Below are positions 26,069-33,357 of a stretch of DNA of 64,000 bases, in pieces. The stretch is from Halalkalicoccus sp. CG83. GTDB lineage: Archaea > Halobacteriota > Halobacteria > Halobacteriales > Halalkalicoccaceae. Each line of letters opens with the position of its first letter. The stretch's first letter is position 1. Where the stretch lies: positions 1,612,001 to 1,676,000 of the forward strand of contig NZ_JAZDDH010000001.1 in assembly GCF_037081715.1 (NCBI RefSeq). Direction: 5' to 3'. A model generated the notes under the pieces. That model was given only the letters and a program-made list of their open reading frames with translations. It ran no database searches and was not told the origin of the DNA. Both the position numbers and the translations under genes were made by a program.

Positions 26069-26198
26069 GGTCCTCCTCGCGGGGCGTGCGGTCCTCGAAC
26101 GATCCCGTCCGGGCCGGCGGACGTCGACACGCGTTCTCGAACGATCGTCCGTGGTCGTCGACCGCGCGAGTCGGGCGCGAAACAGCGATCGCCGTCAT
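26052..26198 (-). CDS. upstream ORF (48 aa) overlapping cysE start by 17 nt
   Basis: ATG at 26196-26198, TAG at 26052-26054, extending 17 nt into cysE in another frame. The only convincing promoter upstream of cysE (CCGTTTTTTCTCC near 26226) is 28 nt from this ATG and about 155 nt from the cysE ATG. The peptide starts [10 protein letters not shown], is Arg-rich and has one Cys codon. As a leader of a cysteine-synthesis gene it could regulate it, but a single Cys codon is weak support. It may simply be an unused frame. Confidence 0.3.
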   Translation of the reverse strand: MTAIAVSRPTRAVDDHGRSFENACRRPPARTGSFEDRTPREEDHVRQA

Positions 26199-26258
26199 GC
26201 CTATCGGTCGGCGACGGCCGGAGAAAAAACGGTCGGGTTCATCGGATTCTCGCAATCG

Positions 26259-26459
26259 CTACCAGTAGGGGTTCGAAAGTCGCCGGCGCGAGCGAACTCC
26301 GAGTGCGATGGATCCGAGGAGGGCGGCGACGAGCAGGACGACGACGACGAGCGGTCGGGCTCCGACGACCGTCTCCGTGGCGAGCGTGACGAACGATCCG
26401 AGCGTCAGGAGAGCGACGGCGACGAGCACCAGCGCGACGACGAGCGAGTCCGAGCGCAT
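26259..26459 (-). CDS. small two-helix membrane protein (66 aa)
   Basis: 66 residues with two hydrophobic stretches ('LVVALVLVAVALLTLGSFVTLA' and 'PLVVVVLLVAALLGSIALGV'), then a basic tail 'RSRRRLSNPYW'. A TATA-like CGTTTATGACG lies 27 nt upstream, which supports it being expressed as a leaderless mRNA. No family recognised. It is divergent from the CAP-domain gene. Confidence 0.6.
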   Translation of the reverse strand: MRSDSLVVALVLVAVALLTLGSFVTLATETVVGARPLVVVVLLVAALLGSIALGVRSRRRLSNPYW

Positions 26460-26530
26460 ACCGGGTGATCGCGTGCCGACGTCATAAACGTGTCCGGTCG
26501 CTTATAGTCTTCGGGCCCGTATCGGTGGTA

Positions 26531-26599
26531 ATGGTACCCCGCGATACGAGAGGGGAGGAATCGCACCGTCGAGGAACCGCAGTCCTCCGATCGACGTGA
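26531..26599 (+). CDS. mini-ORF (22 aa) overlapping the CAP-protein start
   Basis: ATG at 26531, TGA at 26597-26599, overlapping the GTG of the CAP gene at 26596 (GTGA). The TATA-like GCTTATAGTC (26501-26510) lies 26 nt upstream of the mini-ORF ATG. The peptide MVPRDTRGEESHRRG... is Arg/Glu-rich and without recognisable function. The CAP gene itself has only a GTG start and no promoter of its own at the right distance. Confidence 0.42.
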   Translation: MVPRDTRGEESHRRGTAVLRST

Positions 26600-27318
26600 T
26601 CCTCCGGACGCTCTGGCGGGCGATCACGACGGTCCTGGGTGCGGCGCTGCTCGTCGGCGTGCTGTTGAGCCTGCTCTGGACCGCCTCCCTGATGGGGCTG
26701 GTCGACACCGGCGAGGTCGACTCGCCCGTAGTCGAGGACGTCGTCGAGCCACCGCAGTGGTTCGTCGACTCGCCGCTGGTTTGGGAGGTCCCGGCGGGCG
26801 AGCAGACCGGAGGCCCACAGGAGACGCCCGAGGCACCGGAGGGCTCCTCGCCGCCCGAAGGTGATCCCGGGACGACGAGCACCGACGGCGGCGTGACCTC
26901 CGACGAGGTCGAAGCCGAGATCCACGACCAGGTCAACGAGATCCGTGCCGAACGCGGCCTCTCAGAGCTCGAGCACGACGACGAGATCGCGTCGGTCGCC
27001 CGGATCCACAGCCAGGACATGAACGAGCGCGATTACTTCAGCCACACCAACCCGGAGGGCGAGACGCCGGCAGACCGCTTCGGCGATCTCTACCCTGCGG
27101 AGTGTCGGGCGGTAGGTGAGAACCTCGCGTACATCCAGACCGGCGCCGGCGGTTACGGTTCGGCGGAGGAGATCGCAGACCGGATCGTTCAGGGCTGGAT
27201 GGACTCCGACGGTCACCGCGAGAACCTGCTTCGCGAGGACTGGGACTCCGAGGGGATCGGCGTCTACATCGAGGACGGCCGGATCGACGCCACCCAGAAC
27301 TTCTGTACGACCACGTGA
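26596..27318 (+). CDS. membrane-anchored CAP-domain (SCP/PR1-like) protein
   Basis: 240 residues, GTG start. One N-terminal membrane segment (residues 8-35, 'AITTVLGAALLVGVLLSLLWTASL'), a Pro/Glu/Gly-rich linker (60-100), then a CAP domain at about 103-238: 'IHDQVNEIRAERGLSELEHDDEIASVARIHSQDMNERDYFSHTNPEG', 'AVGENLAY', 'IVQGWMDSDGHRENLL'. The two His of the CAP cavity (in 'YFSHTNPEG' and 'DGHRENLL') are present. It is probably displayed on the outer face of the membrane. CAP domains have varied or unknown activities in prokaryotes. Confidence 0.88.
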   Translation: MILRTLWRAITTVLGAALLVGVLLSLLWTASLMGLVDTGEVDSPVVEDVVEPPQWFVDSPLVWEVPAGEQTGGPQETPEAPEGSSPPEGDPGTTSTDGGVTSDEVEAEIHDQVNEIRAERGLSELEHDDEIASVARIHSQDMNERDYFSHTNPEGETPADRFGDLYPAECRAVGENLAYIQTGAGGYGSAEEIADRIVQGWMDSDGHRENLLREDWDSEGIGVYIEDGRIDATQNFCTTT

Positions 27319-27320
27319 GG

Positions 27321-27341
27321 AACCCGCCGAACCGGCGGGTT
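27321..27341. terminator. GC-rich hairpin after the CAP gene
   Basis: AACCCGCCG (27321-27329) and CGGCGGGTT (27333-27341) form perfect 9-bp arms with a 3-nt loop, two bases after the CAP stop codon. It could end the CAP transcript. The right arm overlaps a TATA-like GGTTGAA that would serve the GTG at 27370, so it may also be an operator. Confidence 0.45.
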
Positions 27342-27369
27342 GAAGGCCGGGCCGACCCGACTCCCGGCC

Positions 27370-28104
27370 GTGACTACCGTTTGCGTACTCGCCGACCCGC
27401 CGCGCGAGGGACTGGTCCTGCCCGAACTGAGCGAGTCAGGGCCGCTGTCGCCGTCCGAGGCGGCCGACCTCTACGCGGCGATGCTCGCCGACGTCTGTCT
27501 CGCGATCGAGCGAAGCGGCGGCGAACTGCTCGTCAACTACCGGCCGGCGGAGCTGCTTCCGGACGAGCACGCGGACGTCGAGAGCGAGGCGGCGGTCCGA
27601 TCGACGCTCGAGGGCATCCTCGAGGAGCCGCTGCGAACGAAGCCCCAGGTCGGCTCGACGTTCGCTGCGCGGGCGGGAAACACCACGACCCACCTGCTCG
27701 AACGGGAGGAGGTCGACTCGGTCGCGATCGTCGAGCCCACCGCGGCGCTGCTCTCGCGGACGCACATCGACAGCGCCGCGATGAAGCTCCGACACAGCCC
27801 GGTGGTGCTCGGGCCCGCGAGCGACGGACGGGTCCACTACGCGGGGTTCACCGAACCGATCGACTTCGAGGGGGCCTACGAGCCGCCCGCGGTGGAGACG
27901 CTCACCTGGCGCGGCCGCGACGCCGGTCACGACGTCGACTTCCTGCCGATGCTGCCGACCGTCGAGACGCCCGACGACCTGGCGACGCTCGTCCCGCTGA
28001 TCCGTGCACGTGCTGCTGCAGAGCGGATCATCCCCGTACATACCGCGACCTGGATCGACGATCGGGACCTGCGCGTCGAGGACGACGAACTAGTGATGGG
28101 GTAA
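27370..28104 (+). CDS. DUF2064-like nucleotide-sugar transferase fold protein
   Basis: 244 residues from the GTG at 27370, 27 nt after GGTTGAA. A TTG ten codons upstream is possible but less likely. The start 'VCVLADPPREG' and later 'PVVLGPASDGRVHYAGF' match the pattern of DUF2064/MobA-like GT-A proteins ('VVLGPA.DGGYYLIG'), as does 'EAADLYAAMLADVCLAIERSG'. The usual acidic metal motif after the fourth strand is replaced by 'VAIVEPTAALL', so activity may be altered. It precedes tRNA-Ser by 39 bases. Assignment is from pattern only. Confidence 0.6.
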   Translation: MTTVCVLADPPREGLVLPELSESGPLSPSEAADLYAAMLADVCLAIERSGGELLVNYRPAELLPDEHADVESEAAVRSTLEGILEEPLRTKPQVGSTFAARAGNTTTHLLEREEVDSVAIVEPTAALLSRTHIDSAAMKLRHSPVVLGPASDGRVHYAGFTEPIDFEGAYEPPAVETLTWRGRDAGHDVDFLPMLPTVETPDDLATLVPLIRARAAAERIIPVHTATWIDDRDLRVEDDELVMG

Positions 28105-28143
28105 CCGACAGGCCTTAGAGCGGCGCGGGAGAAGGACCGACGA

Positions 28144-28227
28144 GGTGGGGTGGCAGAGCGGACCATTGCGCCTGCCTTGAGAGCAGGTGGCCGAGAGGCC
28201 TCATGGGTTCAAATCCCATCCCCACCG
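28144..28227 (+). tRNA. tRNA-Ser (TGA)
   Basis: 84-nt class II tRNA. The acceptor GGTGGGG (28144-28150) pairs with CCCCACC (28220-28226), discriminator G. The anticodon stem CCTGC/GCAGG closes CTTGAGA, anticodon TGA. The variable arm contains GGCCGAGAGGCC. The T arm is ATGGG-TTCAAAT-CCCAT. Degenerate look-alikes of its 3' end occur at about 28328 and 30030. Confidence 0.95.
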
Positions 28228-28232
28228 TAAGA

Positions 28233-28256
28233 GCGCGCCGCACTCACGCGGCGCGC
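28233..28256. terminator. hairpin downstream of tRNA-Ser
   Basis: GCGCGCCGC (28233-28241) and GCGGCGCGC (28248-28256) form perfect 9-bp arms with a 6-nt loop, five bases after the tRNA. It is followed by a short GATTTCG. It may act in tRNA 3' processing or termination; archaeal terminators usually need only a T run, so the role is uncertain. Confidence 0.45.
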
Positions 28257-28327
28257 GATTTCGTGACGGTTGGATTTGAAGCAGGGAGAGCACAGGCTCC
28301 CAAGCGAAGCGAGCAGGTCCGTCTTCG

Positions 28328-28470
28328 TGTGATTCGGATCCCATGCCCGCCGCTTTTCGGCAACGGCGACGTACTCACGACCGTAGTAGTCCGCGCGCCC
28401 CGCCGACTCCGCGTGATCGCTGTCCAACCGCGGATCACGGAACCGCTCGTCTCGTCGGCGTTCCGAGCGG
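28328..28470 (+). repeat. degenerate direct repeat, copy A (tRNA-3'-end-like sequence plus aminotransferase 5' remnant)
   Basis: From about 28328 the sequence GATTCGGATCCCATGCCCGCCG resembles the last 24 nt of tRNA-Ser (17 of 24 by my count). It then runs about 110 bases parallel to 30048-30160: CGGCAACGGCGACG against CGGCAACGACGCCG, CGCCGACTCCGCGTG against CGCCGACTCTGCATG, CCGCGGATCACGG against CCGCGGATCACCG. In frame it reads IAVQPRITEPLVSS, matching the start of the aminotransferase (MTTGRPRITERVAAS). The ATG has become GTG and the rest of the gene is absent. Confidence 0.65.
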
Positions 28471-28528
28471 AACGGCATTCCAGGAGCCGGGACGTATCGG
28501 ATTCCAGCCTCCCGACCCCGGATACCGG

Positions 28529-29836
28529 CTACTTGTCGGGCTCGGGACCCAGGCCGGGGCGCTCTGGCGGTGCGCTTCCCTCGAACGACGGCGATCGACT
28601 TCGTCCGCGGTCGGCATGGAGGAACGAGATGCCGCCTGCATGATCGTCCGAACGGGCTCCGTAGATACCCCCGAGCGTGAATCCGCGTTCACGGACGGCG
28701 GTCCAGAACGAGTACCCGTCGGGGTTGTAGAAGTACAACTCCTCGGGGTCCGTCTCGTCGGTAACGTCGTACACCCGGACGCCACCGTTGTACCACGACG
28801 TGTGGATCCGGTTCTGCGTCACGTCGAAGTTGTGTGACGTCCGAAGGCCGACGTTGACGTCCGGTGGCGAGATGAACCCGACCTGCTCTACGTCGTCCCA
28901 GTCGCTCGTGTCGAAGATCCGGATGCCGCCGTACTGCTCGGTGTCGGGATCCGCCTCCAGGCGGTTCGGGAACTTCTCGTCGCCGACGAACGTGAGACCG
29001 CCGTCGGGCGACGGCTGGACGTAGTGGGCGTTCCCATCGCCGGCATAGTACCGTTCTAGTGGGAAGGGATCCGGCTGCGGCGTGTCCGCCTCGGGTGCGT
29101 CGCCGAACTGAGCGACCAGCTCGGGATCAGTCGGGTCGCTCACGTCCGCGACGACGACGCCTGCATCCCAGTACACCTGATAGAGGAGGTCGTCTTGGAC
29201 GTAGACGTCGTGATTCGGGCTGACCCCCCCGGCCGCAAATTCGGGGAAATCGTCCGCGAGTCGGTACTCGCCGATCTTCTCGGGGTCCGTCGGGTCACTC
29301 ACGTCGACGATATCCGTGCGCGCCTCGCTGAACGTGTTCTCATCCGACTCGTTGATCGTGAGGTAGGCATATCCGTCCTTCAGGAAGGCGTTGTGGACAT
29401 GATGGGCGTCGTGGAAGGCCAGCTCTTCGGGATCCGTGGGGTCGCTTACGTCGACGGTCGTGATCCCCGTTCCGCCGTTGTGGGCCATCACGGCGAGGTC
29501 GTCCTCGACCTTCACATCGAGAACGCCGCCGACCTCGCCCTCGTCGTCGCCGCCGATCTCATCAGGCTCCGACGCCTCGATATCCGCGACCAGTTCCGGT
29601 CGATTCGGATTACGCCAGTCGACGATCCCCATCCCGTCACCGGTCGCCACGTAGGCGTGGGTCTCCTGTGCGACGACCTCCATCGCGCCATCCACCGCCT
29701 GCTCGCTGAACAGCCGGAGCTCGTCGGGGTCCTGCTGTGGCGGTCGTGCGCTTACCGTCCCGATGCTTCCGAGCGCTCCGGTGGCGCCCAGTACTTTGAG
29801 TACCGTTCGTCGACTCGGTGTTGGATCGATTACCAT
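28529..29836 (-). CDS. Tat-exported LVIVD-repeat beta-propeller protein (435 aa)
   Basis: 435 residues. Twin-arginine signal 'SRRTVLKVLGATGALGSIGTVSARP' with an AxA-like cleavage site. Repeated propeller strands are obvious: 'GMGIVDWRNPNRPELVADI', 'ITTVDVSDPTDPEELAFH', 'DIVDVSDPTDPEKIGEY', 'VVADVSDPTDPELVAQF', 'GGVRVYDVTDETDPEELYF'. His residues recur ('HDAHHVHNAF'). A shorter relative of the gene at 16832. It lies between two degenerate repeats that both resemble the tRNA-Ser 3' end, so it may have arrived by integration. Function unknown. Confidence 0.85.
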   Translation of the reverse strand: MVIDPTPSRRTVLKVLGATGALGSIGTVSARPPQQDPDELRLFSEQAVDGAMEVVAQETHAYVATGDGMGIVDWRNPNRPELVADIEASEPDEIGGDDEGEVGGVLDVKVEDDLAVMAHNGGTGITTVDVSDPTDPEELAFHDAHHVHNAFLKDGYAYLTINESDENTFSEARTDIVDVSDPTDPEKIGEYRLADDFPEFAAGGVSPNHDVYVQDDLLYQVYWDAGVVVADVSDPTDPELVAQFGDAPEADTPQPDPFPLERYYAGDGNAHYVQPSPDGGLTFVGDEKFPNRLEADPDTEQYGGIRIFDTSDWDDVEQVGFISPPDVNVGLRTSHNFDVTQNRIHTSWYNGGVRVYDVTDETDPEELYFYNPDGYSFWTAVRERGFTLGGIYGARSDDHAGGISFLHADRGRSRSPSFEGSAPPERPGLGPEPDK

Positions 29837-29935
29837 GAGTGGTATTCACTCCCTCAGTGTGTTTCGTACAGAAGACCATATATTTGTTTATATTATATAT
29901 CATATAATAAATCATACTTGAGTGATTCTATTAGT
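29837..29935. promoter_or_regulatory. AT-rich divergent control region with palindromes
   Basis: This stretch is strikingly AT-rich compared with its surroundings. It holds TATTATAT (29891-29898) and ATATAATA (29902-29909), perfect 8-bp arms around ATC, and GAGTG (29837-29841)/CACTC (29847-29851) directly before the LVIVD start. It is the presumed promoter/operator of the minus-strand LVIVD gene. Confidence 0.55.
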
Positions 29936-30029
29936 GCCGGAATTGGCTGCAAGCCGTTTGCGGCGAGCGGAAAGCGCTGACGAGCGATTGGGGTCATGGA
30001 ACGGGCGAGCGGACGTGAGCGACGTTCGG

Positions 30030-30165
30030 GGGTTCGAATTCCATTCCTACCGCTTTTTCCGGCAACGACGCCGTGCTCACGAACGTATTAGTTCGCGCCT
30101 CCCGCCGACTCTGCATGACCACTGGACGGCCGCGGATCACCGAGCGTGTCGCCGCCTCGGAACGA
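30030..30165 (+). repeat. degenerate direct repeat, copy B (tRNA-3'-end-like sequence plus aminotransferase 5' end)
   Basis: GGGGTTCGAATTCCATTCCTACCG (30030-30053) matches the last 24 nt of tRNA-Ser at 19 positions by my count and includes a T-loop-like GTTCGAATTCC. The next 110 bases align with copy A at roughly three quarters of positions and run into the intact aminotransferase. Copies A and B bracket the LVIVD gene, about 1.7 kb apart. Confidence 0.6.
30080..30095 (+). promoter_or_regulatory. aminotransferase promoter with palindrome over the TATA box
   Basis: CGAAC-GTATTA-GTTCG: 5-bp arms flanking the TATA-like GTATTA, centred about 27 nt before the ATG at 30115. This is the expected spacing for a leaderless mRNA and an obvious place for a repressor. 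The degenerate copy at 28344 onward has lost most of the symmetry. Confidence 0.5.
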
Positions 30166-31275
30166 TCGGCGATCCGCGTGATGTTCGACATGGCGGAGGC
30201 CCACGACGGCGACCTCGTCAGGCTCGAGGTAGGCGAACCGGACTTCGACACGCCCGAGCACGTCGTCAGGGCGGCGTTCGAGGCCGCCCGCGCGGGCGAG
30301 ACGCACTACACCTCGAACGCGGGGCTGCCGGCGCTTCGCGAGGCGATCGCCGACGCGGACGAGGCGGTCGTTCCCGACGGAGTGACGGTCACGACCGGCG
30401 GGATGGAGGCACTCCACCTCGCGATGCTGACCGTCGTCGATCCCGGCTCGGAGGTGGTGATCCCCGCGCCCGCCTGGCCCAACTACCGGACCCAGACGCG
30501 GCTCGCGGACGGCGTGCCGGTTGAGGTCCCGCTGCCCGAGGAACGAGGGTTCGCGCTCGATCCCGACCCGATGATCGAGGCGATGGGCGGGGACACCGCG
30601 GCGGTCGTCCTGACGAACCCCTCGAATCCCACTGGTAGAGTGTTCGACCCCGAGGCGATCCGCGAGGTGGCCGCGGCGGCAACGGAGCACGGCGCCTACG
30701 TGATCGCGGACGAGGTCTATCGCGGGCTGGTCTACGAGGGAGCGGATCGCGCGATCGCGAGCTACGTCGATGACCCCGACTCCGTCCTCACGGTCGACTC
30801 CTGTTCGAAGCGCTACGCGATGACCGGCTGGCGGGTCGGCTGGCTCGCCGGCCACCCCGACCTGATAAGCGAGGTGAACAAGATCCACGAGAGCACGACC
30901 GCCTGTGCCTCGAGCGTCGCCCAGCACGCCGCGATCGCCGCCATCACCGGCCCACAGGAGCGGACGAGGGCGATGTACGAGGCGTTCGCGGAACGCCGCG
31001 AGTACGTCGTCGAGCGGATCGACGCCATGCCGGTCGTCTCATCGGCCCCGCCGGAGGGGGCGTTCTACGCGTTTCTCGACGTCCGGGCCCTGCCGGGCGA
31101 CACCCTCTCGATCGCGAAACGCCTGCTCCGCGAGCACGGCGTCGTCACCGCGCCCGGGAACGGGTTCGGCGATCCCGGCGCGGGCTACCTCCGCGTGAGC
31201 TTCGCGAACGGGCTCGACCGGCTCGAGGCGGGCTTCGACGGGATCGAGGCGATGGTCCGCGAGGAGGCGACGTAG
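30115..31275 (+). CDS. PLP-dependent aminotransferase class I/II (aspartate aminotransferase-like)
   Basis: 386 residues from the ATG at 30115. Fold type I landmarks: 'LEVGEPDFDTPEHV' at the N terminus, 'TSNAGLPALREAIA', Asn168 in 'LTNPSNPTGRVF', Asp199 in 'VIADEVYRGLVY' and the Schiff-base Lys232 in 'DSCSKRYAMTGWRVGW'. 'GAGYLRVSFAN' near the end carries the substrate-carboxylate Arg. It probably transfers amino groups between aspartate or another amino acid and 2-oxoglutarate. The following amidohydrolase starts on the very next base after its TAG, so the two once formed an operon. Confidence 0.92.
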   Translation: MTTGRPRITERVAASERSAIRVMFDMAEAHDGDLVRLEVGEPDFDTPEHVVRAAFEAARAGETHYTSNAGLPALREAIADADEAVVPDGVTVTTGGMEALHLAMLTVVDPGSEVVIPAPAWPNYRTQTRLADGVPVEVPLPEERGFALDPDPMIEAMGGDTAAVVLTNPSNPTGRVFDPEAIREVAAAATEHGAYVIADEVYRGLVYEGADRAIASYVDDPDSVLTVDSCSKRYAMTGWRVGWLAGHPDLISEVNKIHESTTACASSVAQHAAIAAITGPQERTRAMYEAFAERREYVVERIDAMPVVSSAPPEGAFYAFLDVRALPGDTLSIAKRLLREHGVVTAPGNGFGDPGAGYLRVSFANGLDRLEAGFDGIEAMVREEAT

Positions 31276-32183
31276 GTGGACCTCGCGATCACGAACGCGC
31301 TCGTGTTGACGCTCGACGAGAGCCGACGAGGGCTCGGCATCATCGACGACGGCGCGGTCGGCGTGACTCGCGGCGAGATCGCGTTCGTCGGTCCGACCAC
31401 TGAACTCGACGGGACGAGCGCCGATCGGGTGATCGATGCCACCGGCGCGGCGGTCCTCCCGGGACTCGTCGAATCCGAGCCCGCTACGGTTCCGAGGCTT
31501 CGACGGTCGGGGTCCTCGACGACCGCGGGCTGCTCGACGAACGGCTGATCGCCGTCCACTGTCATGGCGCGACCCCCGAGGAGCGAGCGCGGATCGCCGA
31601 CCGCGGTGCACGGGTGATCGGCTGTCCGAGCTCGATCGCGGCGATCGACGGGATCGTCGGCCCAATTACGGAGTTCCTCGAGGAGGGAACGACGGTCGGA
31701 CTGGGCACCGATCAGGCGCCGGGATCCGGCGGCCACGAGATGCTCCGCGAGCTTCGGACCGCGAGCCTGCTCTCGAAGACCGACCGCGGCGATCCGACGA
31801 GCCTGCCGGCGTGGAAGGCGCTCGATCTCGGCACCGTCGGCGGGGCGCGGGCGCTCGGGCTCGCCGACCGAGTGGGAACGATCGAGGTCGGAAAACGCGC
31901 GAATCTCGCGGTGTTCCCGCTCGATACGCCGTCGGTCGCATCCGCCGTCGGCGAGCCGCTTCACACGGCCGTCCCGAACCTCGTCTACGGCGGTGCGCGC
32001 GCCGAGACCGTCCTCGTCGACGGCCAGCCGGTGTTTCTCGACGGGAAGTTCACCGCCCTCGACGGCCGGGCGATCCTCGAGGAGGCGAACGAGCGCGCCC
32101 GGGCCCTCTTCGGGCGTGCGAGCGAGGACTGGCGCAAAGCGGGTTCGAAGCTCGTCTCGGACGTCGAGGCGGGCTGGCTCTAG
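31276..32183 (+). pseudogene. amidohydrolase (MtaD/SsnA-like deaminase), internally deleted and frameshifted
   Basis: The first frame (GTG 31276 to about 31480) reads the N-terminal strands of a cytosine-deaminase-type amidohydrolase up to 'GAAVLPGLV', where 'NAHTH' should follow. It then runs into a segment that reads, in another frame from about 31484, 'RYGSEASTVGVLDDRGLLDERLIAVHCHGATPEE' and continues through 'VIGCPSSIAAIDG', 'VGLGTDQAPGSGGHEML' to the normal C terminus at 32183. About 130-140 residues including the HxH metal motif are missing, and the junction is out of frame. The protein cannot be a working deaminase. Confidence 0.8.
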
Positions 32184-32947
32184 AACACGAGCACGATCGG
32201 GACGTTTCCTGACGTGATCGACCAGTAGAGCGCGAGGAACTGGATGGCGTTGAACAGTCCGTGGATGGTCGCCGGGACGACGAGGTTCTCGCTGTACTCG
32301 TAGCTCACCCCGAGGATGAGGCTGAGAACGACGTACGTCGCGATCGTCGCGACCAGCCCCTCGCCGGTGAGCGAGCCGACGTGGGCGACGGCGAAAATGA
32401 CGCTGGCGATGGTGATGCCGATCGGTACGCCGAAGCGGAGTCGGAGGAGCTGCTGGATGATGCCCCGGAAGAGCAGCTCCTCGCCGGGACCGACCAGCAG
32501 GATCGAGAGCGGCACCATCACCAACAGGAGCTCGGGAGTCTGCACGCCGCGCTCGAGCAGCGTGTGCTGTGCGGACTCGATGCCGAACGTCGTCTGCAGG
32601 AGGCTGATTCCGATGAGCGCGACGAACAGCCCGATCAGCCCCGAAACGATCCAGATCAGGTCGCGCAGATCCGGTAGGTCGACCATCAGCAGTCCGAGTC
32701 CCTCCTCGCGCGTCGAGAGGTAGAACAGCGCGACCGAGCCGAAGCCGAGTCCCTGGACCGTGACGACGCTGACGGCGATCAGCACGGTCGGACGCTCGGT
32801 GACCGCGATGCCGACCGCCGAGAGGACGCCGATCCCGATGGCGGTGAACAGCGAACCGACGGTGAAGCCGGCGACCCCGATCAGCAGCACGACCGCGAGC
32901 GTCTTGGCGTGTGCGACCGGGCCGGCGCCCGTGGTTGGAGAGGCCAT
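32180..32947 (-). CDS. CPBP-family intramembrane metalloprotease (CAAX-like)
   Basis: 255 residues, about eight membrane segments. The family motifs are all present: EExxxR in 'LLVGPGEELLFRGIIQQLL', the middle His in 'VIFAVAHVGSL' and 'HGLFNAIQF' near the end. These are Abi/CAAX-type intramembrane glutamic proteases; in prokaryotes they are linked to protein maturation or bacteriocin self-protection, but the substrate here is unknown. Its stop shares CTAG with the convergent amidohydrolase pseudogene. Confidence 0.88.
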   Translation of the reverse strand: MASPTTGAGPVAHAKTLAVVLLIGVAGFTVGSLFTAIGIGVLSAVGIAVTERPTVLIAVSVVTVQGLGFGSVALFYLSTREEGLGLLMVDLPDLRDLIWIVSGLIGLFVALIGISLLQTTFGIESAQHTLLERGVQTPELLLVMVPLSILLVGPGEELLFRGIIQQLLRLRFGVPIGITIASVIFAVAHVGSLTGEGLVATIATYVVLSLILGVSYEYSENLVVPATIHGLFNAIQFLALYWSITSGNVPIVLVF

Positions 32948-33036
32948 TGGCCGCCGTTGGGATCGGGCCGTCTTTGGCCTGTCGTTTGCCCGCTACGCAC
33001 AGTAACCCTTTTGCGGCCCTCGAACACAGCGGGAGT

Positions 33037-33357
33037 ATGGACTGGCCGCACGACCCGGACGGCGAGGAGGGCAGCGAGGGAATGCGCAAGTACGGCATGG
33101 CGATTCTCGCGAAGAAGCTCGACGAGGAGGAGGACTTCCCCCTCTCGTTCGAGGAGTTCGCAGCCGAGTACGGCGAGGACCCGATCCGGATCAACTACCG
33201 GACGGTCGTCCCCGCTCGCGAGATCCTCGAATCGGTCGCGGTCGAGGAGGTCGAGGACATCGTCGAGTTCCACCGGGCGGTCGGCAAGGCGATGCGCGAG
33301 GGCGGCTTCTGGGACTACCACCCGGTCGGCGCGAGCCCCGAGCGGAAGTCGGCTTAA
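33037..33357 (+). CDS. conserved haloarchaeal protein (DUF5785-like)
   Basis: 106 residues from the ATG at 33037, with CCCTTTTGC about 27 nt upstream. Acidic and soluble: 'MDWPHDPDGEEGSEGMRKYGMAILAKKLDEEEDFPL' followed by a helical 'FEEFAAEYG' and 'REILESVAVEEVEDIVEFHRAVGKAM'. I recall this pattern from haloarchaeal proteins annotated as DUF5785; no function is known. The stop TAA shares TTAA with the convergent uridine kinase. Confidence 0.75.
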   Translation: MDWPHDPDGEEGSEGMRKYGMAILAKKLDEEEDFPLSFEEFAAEYGEDPIRINYRTVVPAREILESVAVEEVEDIVEFHRAVGKAMREGGFWDYHPVGASPERKSA

